Below, in pieces: positions 18,248-28,581 of a DNA stretch of 32,535 bases. The translations under genes were made by a program, and so were the position numbers. Position 1 is the first letter of the stretch; each line of letters opens with the position of its first letter. The DNA is from Propionibacteriaceae bacterium. Its GTDB lineage: Bacteria; Actinomycetota; Actinomycetes; Propionibacteriales; Propionibacteriaceae. The DNA is taken from the NCBI GenBank assembly GCA_031267295.1, contig JAIRZI010000071.1:1-32535 (forward strand). The letters run 5' to 3'. The notes below the pieces were generated by a model that saw only the letters and a list, made by a program, of their open reading frames with translations, was not told the DNA's origin and searched no databases.

Positions 18248-19669
18248 ATGAGCACAGCCCATAAACAGCCGCTACTGCGCGTCGTGCCGATAGTTGGTAT
18301 GACTTGCGGAAACTGTGAGGCTTTAGTAGGGCGCGAACTGCGTAAACTGTCCGCCGTGCAGCAAGTCAAGGTGTCGGCACGCACTGGCACCGCGGAAATG
18401 ATGCTGCGCTTTCCGGTAGCTGACACCGCCATAGCGGCAGCTATTGAACGCGCTGGGTACCAGCTAGGAACCGGGGAGCCGCGCACTTGGTTCACAACAA
18501 ATCCTATCGTCTGGCGTGACGTAGCGCTTGGCATCGCTATAGTTGCGACGCTGCTGCTAGTATTCGTAACCACTGGCCTATATAACAAAATTGGAACATT
18601 ATCGGCAGCTTTCACCGGTGACAATCTGGGAATGGTTGTGATTTTAGGAGTGGCGGCCAGTCTATCGAGCTGCATGGCGCTGACTGGTGGCTTGGTTATG
18701 TCGCTGTCCGCCAGATTCTCAGCCACCCATCCGAACACCTCAGTAATCGGACGGATTCGACCACAGTTGTGGTTCAATGTGGCACGCATTATCGGATTCA
18801 CGGTATTGGGGGCGCTGCTCGGCGTGGTGGGGAGCCTGTTTCGCTTCACTTCCGAACTGAGCGCCGTGCTGATGATCGTTGCCGCGCTGGTTATGGGAGT
18901 ACTTGGGGTGTCATTAAGCGGCATATCTCCAAAGTTGTCCAGTGCCAGCTTCCACTTACCGGGAAAGTTCGGGGAATGGCTCAGCGGAACGGCTACAAAC
19001 ACCACCGCCGGTTACACCGACTGGCATACCATTGTCCTTGGGGTGGCAAGTTTTCTGTTACCGTGCGGGTTCACGCAAGCGGTGCAGGTGTACGCCGCAT
19101 CCACCGGCTCTCCCGGGCGTGCCGGGTTAATCATGGGGTTGTTCGCACTCGGCACTGCACCTGGACTGTTGACGGTAGGAACGCTTGCTTCCTTGGCTAA
19201 AGGCAAGTTCGCTACCCACAGTTATCGAGTGCTCGGAGTAATCGTCATCGCATTCGCCGCCTTGAACCTAACCAGCGCAGCATCGACAATATTCAACAGA
19301 TTCGAGCCAGCTACGTTAATTAACTCTAACGAGACGTTGACTAGCAACGTCACTCTTAGCGACGGAGTGCAACTCGTGAGCACCAAAGTACAAAACGGTT
19401 ACTCCCCCACAATCAGCAACATTTACGCAGATATGCCGGTAAAGTGGACGCTCAGCGCACCTTATCTCGGCTGCGATTCCTGGTTAGATTTGTCGAGTCT
19501 CGGGCTGGGAAGACTCATGTTGGAACCCAACAAACCGATGGATGTGGAGTTCACCATAACTGAACCGGGGGACATCCAGTTCGGTTGCGCTATGGGAATG
19601 TATCACGGATATTTTCACGTCATTCCACAACCCATAACACCTCAGCCGGGTGAAAAGTCGGAGCGCTAA
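18248..19669 (+). CDS. HMA domain + SafE/TauE-like (DsbD-like) membrane domain + cupredoxin-like C-terminus; probable copper-handling protein
   Basis: 'VPIVGMTCGNCEALVGRELRKL' (HMA), 'LSSCMALTGGLVMSLSARF...RIRPQLWFNVARIIGFTVLGALLGVVGS...FLLPCGFTQAVQVYAASTGSPGRAGLIMGLFALGTAPGLLTVG', C-terminal '...ITEPGDIQFGCAMGMYHGYFHVI'. Confidence 0.85.
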   Translation: MSTAHKQPLLRVVPIVGMTCGNCEALVGRELRKLSAVQQVKVSARTGTAEMMLRFPVADTAIAAAIERAGYQLGTGEPRTWFTTNPIVWRDVALGIAIVATLLLVFVTTGLYNKIGTLSAAFTGDNLGMVVILGVAASLSSCMALTGGLVMSLSARFSATHPNTSVIGRIRPQLWFNVARIIGFTVLGALLGVVGSLFRFTSELSAVLMIVAALVMGVLGVSLSGISPKLSSASFHLPGKFGEWLSGTATNTTAGYTDWHTIVLGVASFLLPCGFTQAVQVYAASTGSPGRAGLIMGLFALGTAPGLLTVGTLASLAKGKFATHSYRVLGVIVIAFAALNLTSAASTIFNRFEPATLINSNETLTSNVTLSDGVQLVSTKVQNGYSPTISNIYADMPVKWTLSAPYLGCDSWLDLSSLGLGRLMLEPNKPMDVEFTITEPGDIQFGCAMGMYHGYFHVIPQPITPQPGEKSER

Positions 19670-19772
19670 CCCAGCTAAACAACAAAAAAGGGATGATATT
19701 CGGGCGTTGCGATGTTTTAACCAGTAGCGCATAGCTGATAAGTTTCCCAGCAGGTCAAGAAGGAGAAATCTC

Positions 19773-22202
19773 GTGAGCCTACCTAGCAACCCAGCAGCGA
19801 CGACAACAGCAACGTCAACTACCACTTTGGACGCTCAACTTCCGCACGAAGTGAACGTATGCACCACCACTATCCCGGTGGGCGGAATGACTTGCGCATC
19901 TTGCGTTAAACATGTAGAAAAAGCGGTGGGGCGAGTTCCGGGGGTTTCCAGCGTGATGGTGAACCTGGCGAGCGAGAAAGCCACCATTTCTTATGACGGA
20001 GCTTCACAAACGATGGCTAGTATCCGTGACGCCATTACGCGAGCGGGTTATCAGCCTGGTGAAGAACCGAGCGGCGACCCAGTGGACGAAGATCGGTTGC
20101 GCAAGCGGCGCGAAATTCGAGTGCTCTGGACAAAGTTCGTAGTGGCGGCAGTATTAACTGTTCCGTTGCTGTATATCGCTATGGGTCCAATGCTGGGTTT
20201 GGGGTTGCCGTTGCCGGAAGCGTTGCATCCGATGAAACACCCACTCGCCTATGCGTTAGCGGAGTTAGCGCTAGTACTGCCAGTGATCGCAGTGGGGTAC
20301 CGGTTTTATGTGGTGGGGTATGCGGCGCTGGCTAGACGTAGCCCCAATATGGATTCACTGATCGCAGTAGGAACGAGCGCCGCTTTCGGGTATAGCTGTT
20401 ACAACGTATGGCGCATCTCCGCCGGAGATATGGCCGCAGTAGATGCACTGTATTTTGAAACTGCCGGAGTGATAATCACCCTAATTTTGCTTGGTAAATC
20501 ATTGGAAGCATTGACGAAAGGCCGCACCAGTGACGCGATCAAAAAACTACTGGGGTTGACCCCGAAAACGGCGTTTATCATAAAAAATGATGTTGAACTG
20601 GAGGTACCACTTGCCCAAGTGCAAGTCGGCGACCTAGTGCTCGTCAAACCCGGAGCAAACATCCCGGTTGACGGAGTGGTAGTAAACGGACACAGTTCCG
20701 TAGATGAATCAATGCTGACTGGGGAATCATTACCTGTGGATAAACTCCCTGGCAACCAAGTGTTTGCCGCGACCAGCAACACCACTGGAGCGTTAACTTT
20801 CCGAGCGGAGAAAGTAGGCGCAGACACCGCTTTAGCTCAAATTGTGCAACTCGTCGAAACTGCGCAAGGATCAAAAGCCCCTATAGCGGCGCTTGCAGAC
20901 AAAGTAGCTGGGGTGTTCGTACCTATCGTATTCGCAACTGCGCTGCTTGCCTCAGTGACTTGGTTGCTAGCCGGCTATGACATGCAATTTGCGCTCACTA
21001 TCTTCGTGAGTGTGTTAGTCATCGCCTGCCCGTGCGCCCTCGGCTTAGCTACCCCTGTCGCCATCATGGTAGGTACCGGCAAAGGCGCAGAACACGGCAT
21101 CCTCATCAAATCTGCGGCTGCCATAGAAGCTGCGCACACGGTGGATACTGTGGTTTTTGATAAGACGGGAACGATCACCGCCGGTAAACCAAGCGTTACC
21201 GATATTGTGTTAGCAGACGGTGCCGTGCTCCCGCTGGACCGTCTCGAAGTTACGGTAGGAAAACACAGCACTGCGCTTACACAACAAACTTCGTTTGAAC
21301 TACTGCGGCTAGCCGCCAGCGCAGAACAGAACTCAGAGCATCCGCTAGGACAAGCTATTGTAAAAACCGCTAAGGATTATGGGTTGGAACTCAGCGTAGC
21401 GGAATCTTTCGACTCGCTAACCGGTCGCGGAGTGGAAGCGACGGTTGCTGGCCGTCAGGTGTTGGTAGGCAATCCGGCACTGTTGGACGAACGGAAAGTT
21501 TTTTACAGCGAATTAGCTGAGGCCGCTACCAACTGCGCGAAAGACGGCAAAACACCAATGTATGTCGCCATTGACTCACAGGTGGCGGGCATTATCGCAG
21601 TAGCGGACGTTGTCAAGCCGTCTAGCCGAGAAGCTATCGCGCTGCTTAAAAAATCTGGAGTGCGCGTAGTCATGGTGACCGGCGACAACAAGCTCACCGC
21701 CGCAAGCGTGGCACGACAAACCGGGGTGGACGAAGTGCTAGCAGAGGTGCTCCCACAAGACAAAGCTGCCGAAATCTCAAAACTACAAACAACCGGACAT
21801 AAAGTTGCGATGGTAGGCGACGGCATCAACGACGCACCAGCACTCACCCAAGCCGATGTCGGAATCGCCATCGGAAGCGGTACCGACATCGCCATTGAGA
21901 GCGCCGATATTGTACTGCTGCGCCCAGAACTCACCGCAGTGGCCGATGCCATCCAACTATCTCAGCAAACCATCCGCAATGTAAAACAGAATCTCGGCTG
22001 GGCTTTCGGCTACAACATCATCGGCATACCCATAGCGGCAGGAGTGCTCGCCACCTTTGGCGGCCCACTACTGAACCCCATCTTTGCGGCCGCCGCAATG
22101 AGCCTAAGTTCAGTTTCAGTACTCCTGAATGCACTGCGTTTAAAACGCTTACGTTTAAGAAACGAAGTTTCCGTGCCCCTCAAGCCGCCCAGCGGTGCCT
22201 AA
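19773..22202 (+). CDS. copA: Copper-translocating P1B-type ATPase
   Basis: HMA '[15 protein letters not shown]', CPC motif '[37 protein letters not shown]', '[13 protein letters not shown]', '[33 protein letters not shown]'; RBS aaggag; GTG start. Confidence 0.95.
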   Translation: MSLPSNPAATTTATSTTTLDAQLPHEVNVCTTTIPVGGMTCASCVKHVEKAVGRVPGVSSVMVNLASEKATISYDGASQTMASIRDAITRAGYQPGEEPSGDPVDEDRLRKRREIRVLWTKFVVAAVLTVPLLYIAMGPMLGLGLPLPEALHPMKHPLAYALAELALVLPVIAVGYRFYVVGYAALARRSPNMDSLIAVGTSAAFGYSCYNVWRISAGDMAAVDALYFETAGVIITLILLGKSLEALTKGRTSDAIKKLLGLTPKTAFIIKNDVELEVPLAQVQVGDLVLVKPGANIPVDGVVVNGHSSVDESMLTGESLPVDKLPGNQVFAATSNTTGALTFRAEKVGADTALAQIVQLVETAQGSKAPIAALADKVAGVFVPIVFATALLASVTWLLAGYDMQFALTIFVSVLVIACPCALGLATPVAIMVGTGKGAEHGILIKSAAAIEAAHTVDTVVFDKTGTITAGKPSVTDIVLADGAVLPLDRLEVTVGKHSTALTQQTSFELLRLAASAEQNSEHPLGQAIVKTAKDYGLELSVAESFDSLTGRGVEATVAGRQVLVGNPALLDERKVFYSELAEAATNCAKDGKTPMYVAIDSQVAGIIAVADVVKPSSREAIALLKKSGVRVVMVTGDNKLTAASVARQTGVDEVLAEVLPQDKAAEISKLQTTGHKVAMVGDGINDAPALTQADVGIAIGSGTDIAIESADIVLLRPELTAVADAIQLSQQTIRNVKQNLGWAFGYNIIGIPIAAGVLATFGGPLLNPIFAAAAMSLSSVSVLLNALRLKRLRLRNEVSVPLKPPSGA

Positions 22203-22331
22203 ACGCGCTAGCCGTCGCCGAAACACGGCTACTAAAAAGGCTACTTAGTAGGAGCTTGTCAGCCCACTCGCTTCATCCAAACCTTTGTCGTTAAAAACCA
22301 CAACTCCTTGTAGCGCGGTAAGGTGGTCATC

Positions 22332-24488
22332 GTGAGTACACTTTCGACACTGTCCGCCGACCGCTACTCCGACCGCGAACTATCATGGTTAGCTTTCAAT
22401 AATCGTGTGTTGGATCTTGCGCGAGACGCTGAGCGTATCCCCCTGCTGGAACGAGTGCGCTTCTGTGCGATTTTTTCGTCTAACCTAGATGAGTTTTTCA
22501 GTGTGCGCGTCGCAGGGTTGAAGCGGCGCATTGAAACAAAAGTAGCAGTTCGCACCATCACCGGTAAACGCCCCAGCGAACTGCATGATGAAATTTTGGA
22601 GTTAGCTCACGAACTCATAGCCACCCAACAACAGCTAGTGCATCAGGTGTTATTGCCCGCATTAGATGCCGCTGAAATCCATCTACTGCGCTGGGAGCAA
22701 CTCAGCGCCGTTGAACAATCCGCTATGTCACGCCTTTTCGACGAGCGATTGTATCCGGTGCTGATTCCACTTACCGTTGACCCAGCGCATCCATTCCCGC
22801 TAGTCAGTGGCTTATCGCTCAATATCGGATTACTGCTACGCAACCCGGAAACCGACCAACAACGCTTTGCTCGGGTTAAAGTGCCCGACATCGTCGCCCG
22901 TTTCCAGCCACTAGGTAACGGACGATTCGTCGCCGTTGAAGAAATCATCATCCACAATCTCGGTCAAGTGTTCACCGGAATGCACATTGAGACGGTTACC
23001 CTATTCCGAGTTACGCGCAACGAGGATATCGAAGTTGAAGAAGACGACGCCAACAACTTGTTGTCCGCATTGGAAGCCGAGTTAGCGTCCCGCCGAAAAG
23101 GTCGCACTCCGGTACGGCTAGAGGTAGCTGACACTATTGCGCCGCAACTACTCGACTTGCTTATGGACGAGTTCGACGTGGGCGAAAAAGAAGTGTTCCG
23201 ATTGAGTGAACCTCTCGACCTCAGCGCGCTCGCCGACTTACACTCACTCAAACGTGAAGACCTCAAGTATCCCGGCTTCTTACCCAAAACCCATCCCCAC
23301 CTGGCGCGCGTCGAAACCTCTAACCCCGCCGATATGTTTGCCGCTCTACACCGCCGTGACGTGCTGTTACAGCACCCCTACGATTCTTTCGCCACCAGCG
23401 TGCAGCGATTCATTGAACAAGCTGCAGCCGATCCGGCGGTACTGGCCATCAAACAAACTTTGTATCGCACTTCCGGCGATTCACCGATTGTAAAAGCATT
23501 GATAGACGCTGCCGCTTCCGGTAAGCAGGTTCTTGCCGTAGTGGAGGTCAAAGCGCGGTTTGACGAACAAGCAAATATCGATTTCGCTAGAATGCTAGAG
23601 CGCCACGGTGTGCATGTGGTGTATGGCGTGGTGGGGTTAAAAACCCACTGCAAACTGTGTTTGGTGGTGCGTGATGAAGGGGATGAGTTGCGCCGTTATG
23701 CCCACATTGGCACCGGCAACTACAACCCCACAACAGCTAGAACATACGAAGATTTCGGATTACTGTCAGCCGATCTGGAGATCACCGAAGACGTGGCACG
23801 GTTGTTCAATCACCTATCCGGCTTGTCACAGGAGCGTGGTTATCGCCGAATGTTGGTAGCGCCCGAATCGGTGCGTACTGGCATCATCGGCCATATTCAT
23901 CACGAAATCGCCAACAAAGCCGCCGGATTGCCTGCCCGGATTCGTATCAAGGTAAACGGCCTAGTGGACGAAGCAATCATCGACGCGCTGTATGAAGCGT
24001 CTGCTGCGTCAGTTCCGGTACAGTTATGGGTGCGCGGCACTTGCGCACTGCGCCCCGGAATACCAGGGCTATCTGAAAACATTCAAGTGGTGTCGATCGT
24101 GGGACGCTTCCTAGAACACTCCCGGTTGTACTGGTTCGAGGATGCCGGACGACCAACCGTAGGTATCGGTAGCTCCGATCTGCTGCACCGTAACCTAGAT
24201 CGCCGAGTTGAAGTGATCGTGATGCTTACCGACCCAGCTAAAACTCAACAAATCGACGAACTGTTCAATTTGGCGTTCCATCCCGGTACCGTCGCTTGGC
24301 ATCTGAAAGACGAACAATGGCGCGAAGTGAGCCGTGATGCTGCCGGAAAACCACTTACCGATATGCAGGAATATCTGATTGAAGCAACCGCCCGACGGCG
24401 TTACGAACCCAGCGAAAACACCTTGATGCTAGATATTCGTCCGTTGTTAACGGAACTATCAAGTGAACAACCGGGGGATCAATCGTGA
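22332..24488 (+). CDS. ppk1: Polyphosphate kinase 1
   Basis: 'DRELSWLAFNNRVLDLARDAERIPLLERVRFCAIFSSNLDEFFSVRVAGLK', 'QTLYRTSGDSPIVKALIDAAASGKQVLAVVEVKARFDEQANI', 'YAHIGTGNYNPTTARTYEDFGLLSAD'; GTG start behind aaggtgg. Confidence 0.97.
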   Translation: MSTLSTLSADRYSDRELSWLAFNNRVLDLARDAERIPLLERVRFCAIFSSNLDEFFSVRVAGLKRRIETKVAVRTITGKRPSELHDEILELAHELIATQQQLVHQVLLPALDAAEIHLLRWEQLSAVEQSAMSRLFDERLYPVLIPLTVDPAHPFPLVSGLSLNIGLLLRNPETDQQRFARVKVPDIVARFQPLGNGRFVAVEEIIIHNLGQVFTGMHIETVTLFRVTRNEDIEVEEDDANNLLSALEAELASRRKGRTPVRLEVADTIAPQLLDLLMDEFDVGEKEVFRLSEPLDLSALADLHSLKREDLKYPGFLPKTHPHLARVETSNPADMFAALHRRDVLLQHPYDSFATSVQRFIEQAAADPAVLAIKQTLYRTSGDSPIVKALIDAAASGKQVLAVVEVKARFDEQANIDFARMLERHGVHVVYGVVGLKTHCKLCLVVRDEGDELRRYAHIGTGNYNPTTARTYEDFGLLSADLEITEDVARLFNHLSGLSQERGYRRMLVAPESVRTGIIGHIHHEIANKAAGLPARIRIKVNGLVDEAIIDALYEASAASVPVQLWVRGTCALRPGIPGLSENIQVVSIVGRFLEHSRLYWFEDAGRPTVGIGSSDLLHRNLDRRVEVIVMLTDPAKTQQIDELFNLAFHPGTVAWHLKDEQWREVSRDAAGKPLTDMQEYLIEATARRRYEPSENTLMLDIRPLLTELSSEQPGDQS

Positions 24489-25381
24489 GGGCAGCAGTAA
24501 AAACTATCCAAGCAGCAGGCATCTGCGCTCTCCAACAAGGCGCAAACGAAATGCAAGTGTTGCTGGTACACCGCCCCCGTTACCAAGATTGGGGTTTACC
24601 GAAAGGCAAACTTGACGCTAACGAACTCGCCCCACTAGCAGCGATACGTGAATTCCATGAAGAAACTGGGCTTAAAGTAAACCGGTTATCTTTGCCGCTA
24701 GGCATCGGACGCTACCATGTGGGAATCCGTCCCAAGGTTGTGCGCTGGTGGCTAGCAGATGTCACCGACACATCTCCCTGTCGACCGTTAGACCTCGGTG
24801 AGATCGATCAAGCCAGTTGGCTGCCGGTGACTAAAGCCGCTAACCTGCTCGCTCATGCAGATGAACGGCTGGTGCTGCAACGGGCTTTGGCTACCCCAAC
24901 CACTGTGCCCTTGCTGATAGCGCGCCATGCCAAAGCCGTTGATCGAGCAAAATGGGTGGGGGCAGACACGCTACGCACTCTCTCCCCCAAAGGATACCGA
25001 CAAGCCAACATTTTGCGGAGGTTATTGGCGGCCTATGGCGTAGGTGAGTTGGCTTCTTCCTCTTCGCTACGTTGCCTAGAAACATTCACCCCTTACTCCG
25101 TCGCCACTGGGATTAACGTTATGGAGTTTCCCCAACTTTCAGAGGATGGCGCATTAGCAGACCCGAACGCTGTCTTACAAACAATGCACCGCTTGCGTGA
25201 TCGCACGCTAACCACCGGCGTATCACTTGCTGTCTGTGGTCATCGTCCGGTGCTACCAGCGATGATAGCGGCACTTAACCTATCTTATGACCCTATGAAA
25301 CCCGCCGACACCATGGTTGCTCACTTGAACCCGATTGATGGCACTCTCGTCGCTACCGAACGTCACCACTTAGTCGGCTAA
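24485..25381 (+). CDS. Nudix hydrolase fused to a histidine-phosphatase-like domain (MutT1-like)
   Basis: Nudix box 'GKLDANELAPLAAIREFHEETGLKV'; 'LLIARHAKAVDRAKWVGADTLRTLSPKGYRQANILRRLL' (RHG-type motif); 4 bp overlap with ppk1. Confidence 0.92.
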   Translation: MRAAVKTIQAAGICALQQGANEMQVLLVHRPRYQDWGLPKGKLDANELAPLAAIREFHEETGLKVNRLSLPLGIGRYHVGIRPKVVRWWLADVTDTSPCRPLDLGEIDQASWLPVTKAANLLAHADERLVLQRALATPTTVPLLIARHAKAVDRAKWVGADTLRTLSPKGYRQANILRRLLAAYGVGELASSSSLRCLETFTPYSVATGINVMEFPQLSEDGALADPNAVLQTMHRLRDRTLTTGVSLAVCGHRPVLPAMIAALNLSYDPMKPADTMVAHLNPIDGTLVATERHHLVG

Positions 25382-25385
25382 ACTT

Positions 25386-25979
25386 GTGAGCGTGCCAACA
25401 GTTCCCGGACAACACCGCTCATTCCAACCACTCCCCCGCTCTGCGCGTCCCATCGTGGTACGCCGCGCCACCAGATTGATTGTAAAAACTAATGAACGTA
25501 TCTTTTTAGAACACGACTCTGACCCCGGCGCACACGCCACTTGGTGGATGACTCCGGGCGGTGGTGTTGATGGCGACGAAACGTTTGCCGCAGCCGGAAT
25601 ACGGGAGTTATTTGAAGAAACTGGTTGGGTTATCCAACCCGATGACCTTATCGGCCCAGTAGCGCATCGGGTAGTGACTCATGGTTACTCTGACGAAGTA
25701 CTGGTACAAGAAGAACAATTCTTTGTCGTCAACTTCGATGCCCCTCGCAAAATTGACACCTCTGGGTTCACCGCCGAAGAACAAGTGACGATGCTGGGAG
25801 CCGCCTGGTTTACCACAGACGAGCTAGCGAACATCAACGTGTACCCGCCCGACATCTTTCGTTTTCTAACCACTAATGAGACACCTTTCATAGAGTACGG
25901 TCTCATCGACGAATCCATCGTCTCACTAGACGAGCGGTTCGTCCCTGGCTTCGTAGAACAGCTACTAGCTAAACTGTGA
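25386..25979 (+). CDS. Nudix hydrolase
   Basis: 'WWMTPGGGVDGDETFAAAGIRELFEETGWVIQPDDLIGPV'. Confidence 0.9.
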   Translation: MSVPTVPGQHRSFQPLPRSARPIVVRRATRLIVKTNERIFLEHDSDPGAHATWWMTPGGGVDGDETFAAAGIRELFEETGWVIQPDDLIGPVAHRVVTHGYSDEVLVQEEQFFVVNFDAPRKIDTSGFTAEEQVTMLGAAWFTTDELANINVYPPDIFRFLTTNETPFIEYGLIDESIVSLDERFVPGFVEQLLAKL

Positions 25980-26067
25980 GTTTTTCAAACAACCCGGTCA
26001 TTCGTCGTGGCAGCTCCACTCTTTCCCGCAATCAATGAATCGGCGCATCGCGGATGAAACTTATGTT

Positions 26068-26976
26068 TTAGTAGCCCTGACGTTGTTTGGTTTGCGCCAT
26101 ATATACCGCAACTGGAGTACCTACAGCAGCAATGATGCACAGTAAGCGGAACAATGTACTCGGTAGCGTGTAGTCCCAGTCAAGCACTCCAGAGATGATC
26201 GCTTGGTTAGCCATCCAGAGCGCAAACGCACTCAGCATTAAACCAGCAAACAATTTGCGCACATATTGGGTACCTACCGTTATGCGCGCGCTGAGAATGA
26301 ACGCCAGCCCTAACGAAAGCATCGCCAATGCAGGTTCGAATATTCCTATTGCCAACACTACGAAGAAAGGCCAACCAATGATGCGCCACCAGTTCTGCTG
26401 TATCGGAAACTGCGGAGCCAACGGAGCCAACTGCGGCTGTTGCGGGCTTGCGACTCTCTGGTTCCAGCTAGGCATCGTCTGACTCCAAGCTGGCGCTCCC
26501 GGCACTCCACTAGGCGCAGCTATACTTCCGGGGTTCCAGACTGGCGCTCCCGGCGCAGTTCCGTGTGAATCTAGCTGTCTTATTGGTGGAAGCATCACAT
26601 GATCAGGTTTGCTAACTGCTACTGGCAAACCTGTAGGAGGTGCAAAATCTGCGTACCCACCGGAGTTTTCCGTAGCACTCCAAGTATCAGCGGACGGTAT
26701 CGGAGCGTGTGGATCCCACGGTGGCACGTCACTAACGTCGTCGGCATTGAAACGGCTGAATGGTTCCGCCGGATTACGCGGCGTTTCGGGAGCCGGAGCT
26801 ATTTTTTCTAGCGGTGGTGAAACCACATCCGACGACGGCTGGTACCCCACCGGTTTTCCCGCACTGGGTTGAAGTGGTTCCAACCAAGCAGCACCGACTG
26901 GCGGTTCAAATGACGGGGCATCGCGAGGAGCTGCGAACCCAAACGGGTAGCCAACATCCTCCAGCGGTTCATCCAT
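26068..26976 (-). CDS. Proline-rich protein with C-terminal membrane segments, unknown function
   Basis: Long P/A/S-rich N-terminal region, then about four hydrophobic helices; ATG at 26976 lies 7 nt after TACACT. Confidence 0.75.
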   Translation of the reverse strand: MDEPLEDVGYPFGFAAPRDAPSFEPPVGAAWLEPLQPSAGKPVGYQPSSDVVSPPLEKIAPAPETPRNPAEPFSRFNADDVSDVPPWDPHAPIPSADTWSATENSGGYADFAPPTGLPVAVSKPDHVMLPPIRQLDSHGTAPGAPVWNPGSIAAPSGVPGAPAWSQTMPSWNQRVASPQQPQLAPLAPQFPIQQNWWRIIGWPFFVVLAIGIFEPALAMLSLGLAFILSARITVGTQYVRKLFAGLMLSAFALWMANQAIISGVLDWDYTLPSTLFRLLCIIAAVGTPVAVYMAQTKQRQGY

Positions 26977-27143
26977 AACCAATAGTGTACGATGCATAGG
27001 GCTAGTAAGTAACGCACTCACTTCATTCAACACAGCTATGAATATTGTCTTGCCGCTGGCGATACTGCGGTATGCAAGCTAGGCTTGTCACAATAGAACC
27101 GGGTGCTTCGGCAACCCTGAACCTCCAAGAAAGTAGGCGGACC

Positions 27144-27527
27144 GTGCCGACAGGTAAAGTGCGTTTTTACGACGCGGAGAAAGGTTTCGGCTTCATCACC
27201 AAGGATGACGGCGGAGACGTTTACGTGCGAGCGCAGGCATTGCCTGCTGGTTTACCACTGCTAAAACCCGGGCAGAAGGTGGAGTTTGGGGTCATCGAAG
27301 GGCGCAAAGGCGAGCAGGCATTATCGGTGTCTATCATCGAAGCTCCAGTCAGCCTATCGAAAGCGCAACGTAAGCCGCCAGAGACATTAGCGGTGATGTT
27401 TGAGGACCTCATTAAACTGCTCGATAACATCGGCAATGGTTACCGCCGAGATCGTTACCCCGATCCGAAGCTCGCCACCAAGGTAGCTTCCATGCTACGA
27501 GCTGTCGCCGACGAACTGGAACTATGA
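27144..27527 (+). CDS. Cold-shock-domain protein with C-terminal extension
   Basis: VPTGKVRFYDAEKGFGFITKDDGGDVYVRAQALPAGLPLLKPGQKVEFGVIEGRKGEQALSV; GTG at 27144. Confidence 0.92.
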   Translation: MPTGKVRFYDAEKGFGFITKDDGGDVYVRAQALPAGLPLLKPGQKVEFGVIEGRKGEQALSVSIIEAPVSLSKAQRKPPETLAVMFEDLIKLLDNIGNGYRRDRYPDPKLATKVASMLRAVADELEL

Positions 27528-27531
27528 CCTT

Positions 27532-28308
27532 ATGTCACTAGTAGCGAACAAGCCGGATGCCACTATCGCCGAAGCTGTAGCACAGGCTTACGATGCCGCC
27601 CATGCGACAGCCGCCGACTTTGGTGTGGGCGCTCATCTGTGGTGTAACGCCGATAGTGAACGGATTGCTACCCACTATTTTGCCTGCACTCACCGCGCCT
27701 ATCCAGGTTGGGCGTGGGCGGTCACTATGACGCGAGCACCACATGCTAGGTCGGCCACGGTTGACGAAGTAGTGCTATTGCCCGCTGAGGAAATGGTACT
27801 GTTAGCTCCGCCTTGGATACCTTGGAGTGAACGCCTACAGCCGGGCGACATCGCCCCAGGTATGTTGCTACCAACCCCCGACAACGACCCACGATTGGAA
27901 CCCGGTTTCACTGGGGGCGAACTACTGCCTGATGACGACCCCGCCGAATGGTCGCTCACTAGAACACTGATCGCCGAGTTGGGGCTAGGGCGCGAACGGT
28001 TACTATCAGTTGATGGTCGAACACAGGCCGCACAGCGGTGGCTCGCTGGACAAAATGGCCCTGATAATCAAATCACTCGCCTTGCCCCTAGTAACTGCGT
28101 AACATGCGGCTTTTTCTTGCGGCTTTCTGGAACCCTTGGGCGCGTTTTCGGAGTATGCGCCAACGAGTACTCTCCATTCGACGCGCGCGTCGTCTCACTA
28201 GACCATGGTTGCGGCGGCCACTCTGATGTCGTAGAAGAAGAACGTGAGATTACCACCCCGGCTCCGATATACGACACCATCGGAATAGATAAAAACATCT
28301 TCGACTGA
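27532..28308 (+). CDS. DUF3027-family protein
   Basis: 'SNCVTCGFFLRLSGTLGRVFGVCANEYSPFDARVVSLDHGCGGHSDVVEEE'; directly after the cold-shock gene, as in many actinobacteria. Confidence 0.88.
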   Translation: MSLVANKPDATIAEAVAQAYDAAHATAADFGVGAHLWCNADSERIATHYFACTHRAYPGWAWAVTMTRAPHARSATVDEVVLLPAEEMVLLAPPWIPWSERLQPGDIAPGMLLPTPDNDPRLEPGFTGGELLPDDDPAEWSLTRTLIAELGLGRERLLSVDGRTQAAQRWLAGQNGPDNQITRLAPSNCVTCGFFLRLSGTLGRVFGVCANEYSPFDARVVSLDHGCGGHSDVVEEEREITTPAPIYDTIGIDKNIFD

Positions 28309-28352
28309 ACCTTAAACACATATTTTCAACACAGCAGTAACTCTTCAAATAA

Positions 28353-28581
28353 GGAAACGCTGATTTTCTCGGTGTGCATCACTGGGGCGATAAGGCGGAA
28401 TAAGATTCTTCTACTTGTGTCTTGTGGGCGGACTGGATGTCCCTTACAAAATACACGTAGAAGAAGAGCGCCCGATTAAGCAAGCTCTAGGCGAAGAATC
28501 CGCACGCTATGACCCCGCCGTAGAAGAAGAGCGCCCGATTAAGCAAGTTCCAGGGGCTATGCAGAGAAAATCAGCGTTTCC
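28353..28581. mobile_element. MITE-like or degraded IS element with 18 bp perfect terminal inverted repeats
   Basis: ggaaacgctgattttctc (28353-28370) and gagaaaatcagcgtttcc (28564-28581); flanked by TAA on the left and (C)TAA on the right. Confidence 0.7.
28456..28547 (+). repeat. 29 bp direct repeat with a 63 bp (21-codon) period inside the TIR element
   Basis: cgtagaagaagagcgcccgattaagcaag at 28456-28484 and 28519-28547. Confidence 0.95.

Noticed and set aside
18160-19005. 281 aa minus-strand ORF
   Set aside because: Antisense to the HMA-SafE fusion gene; no recognisable domain, shadow-ORF composition.
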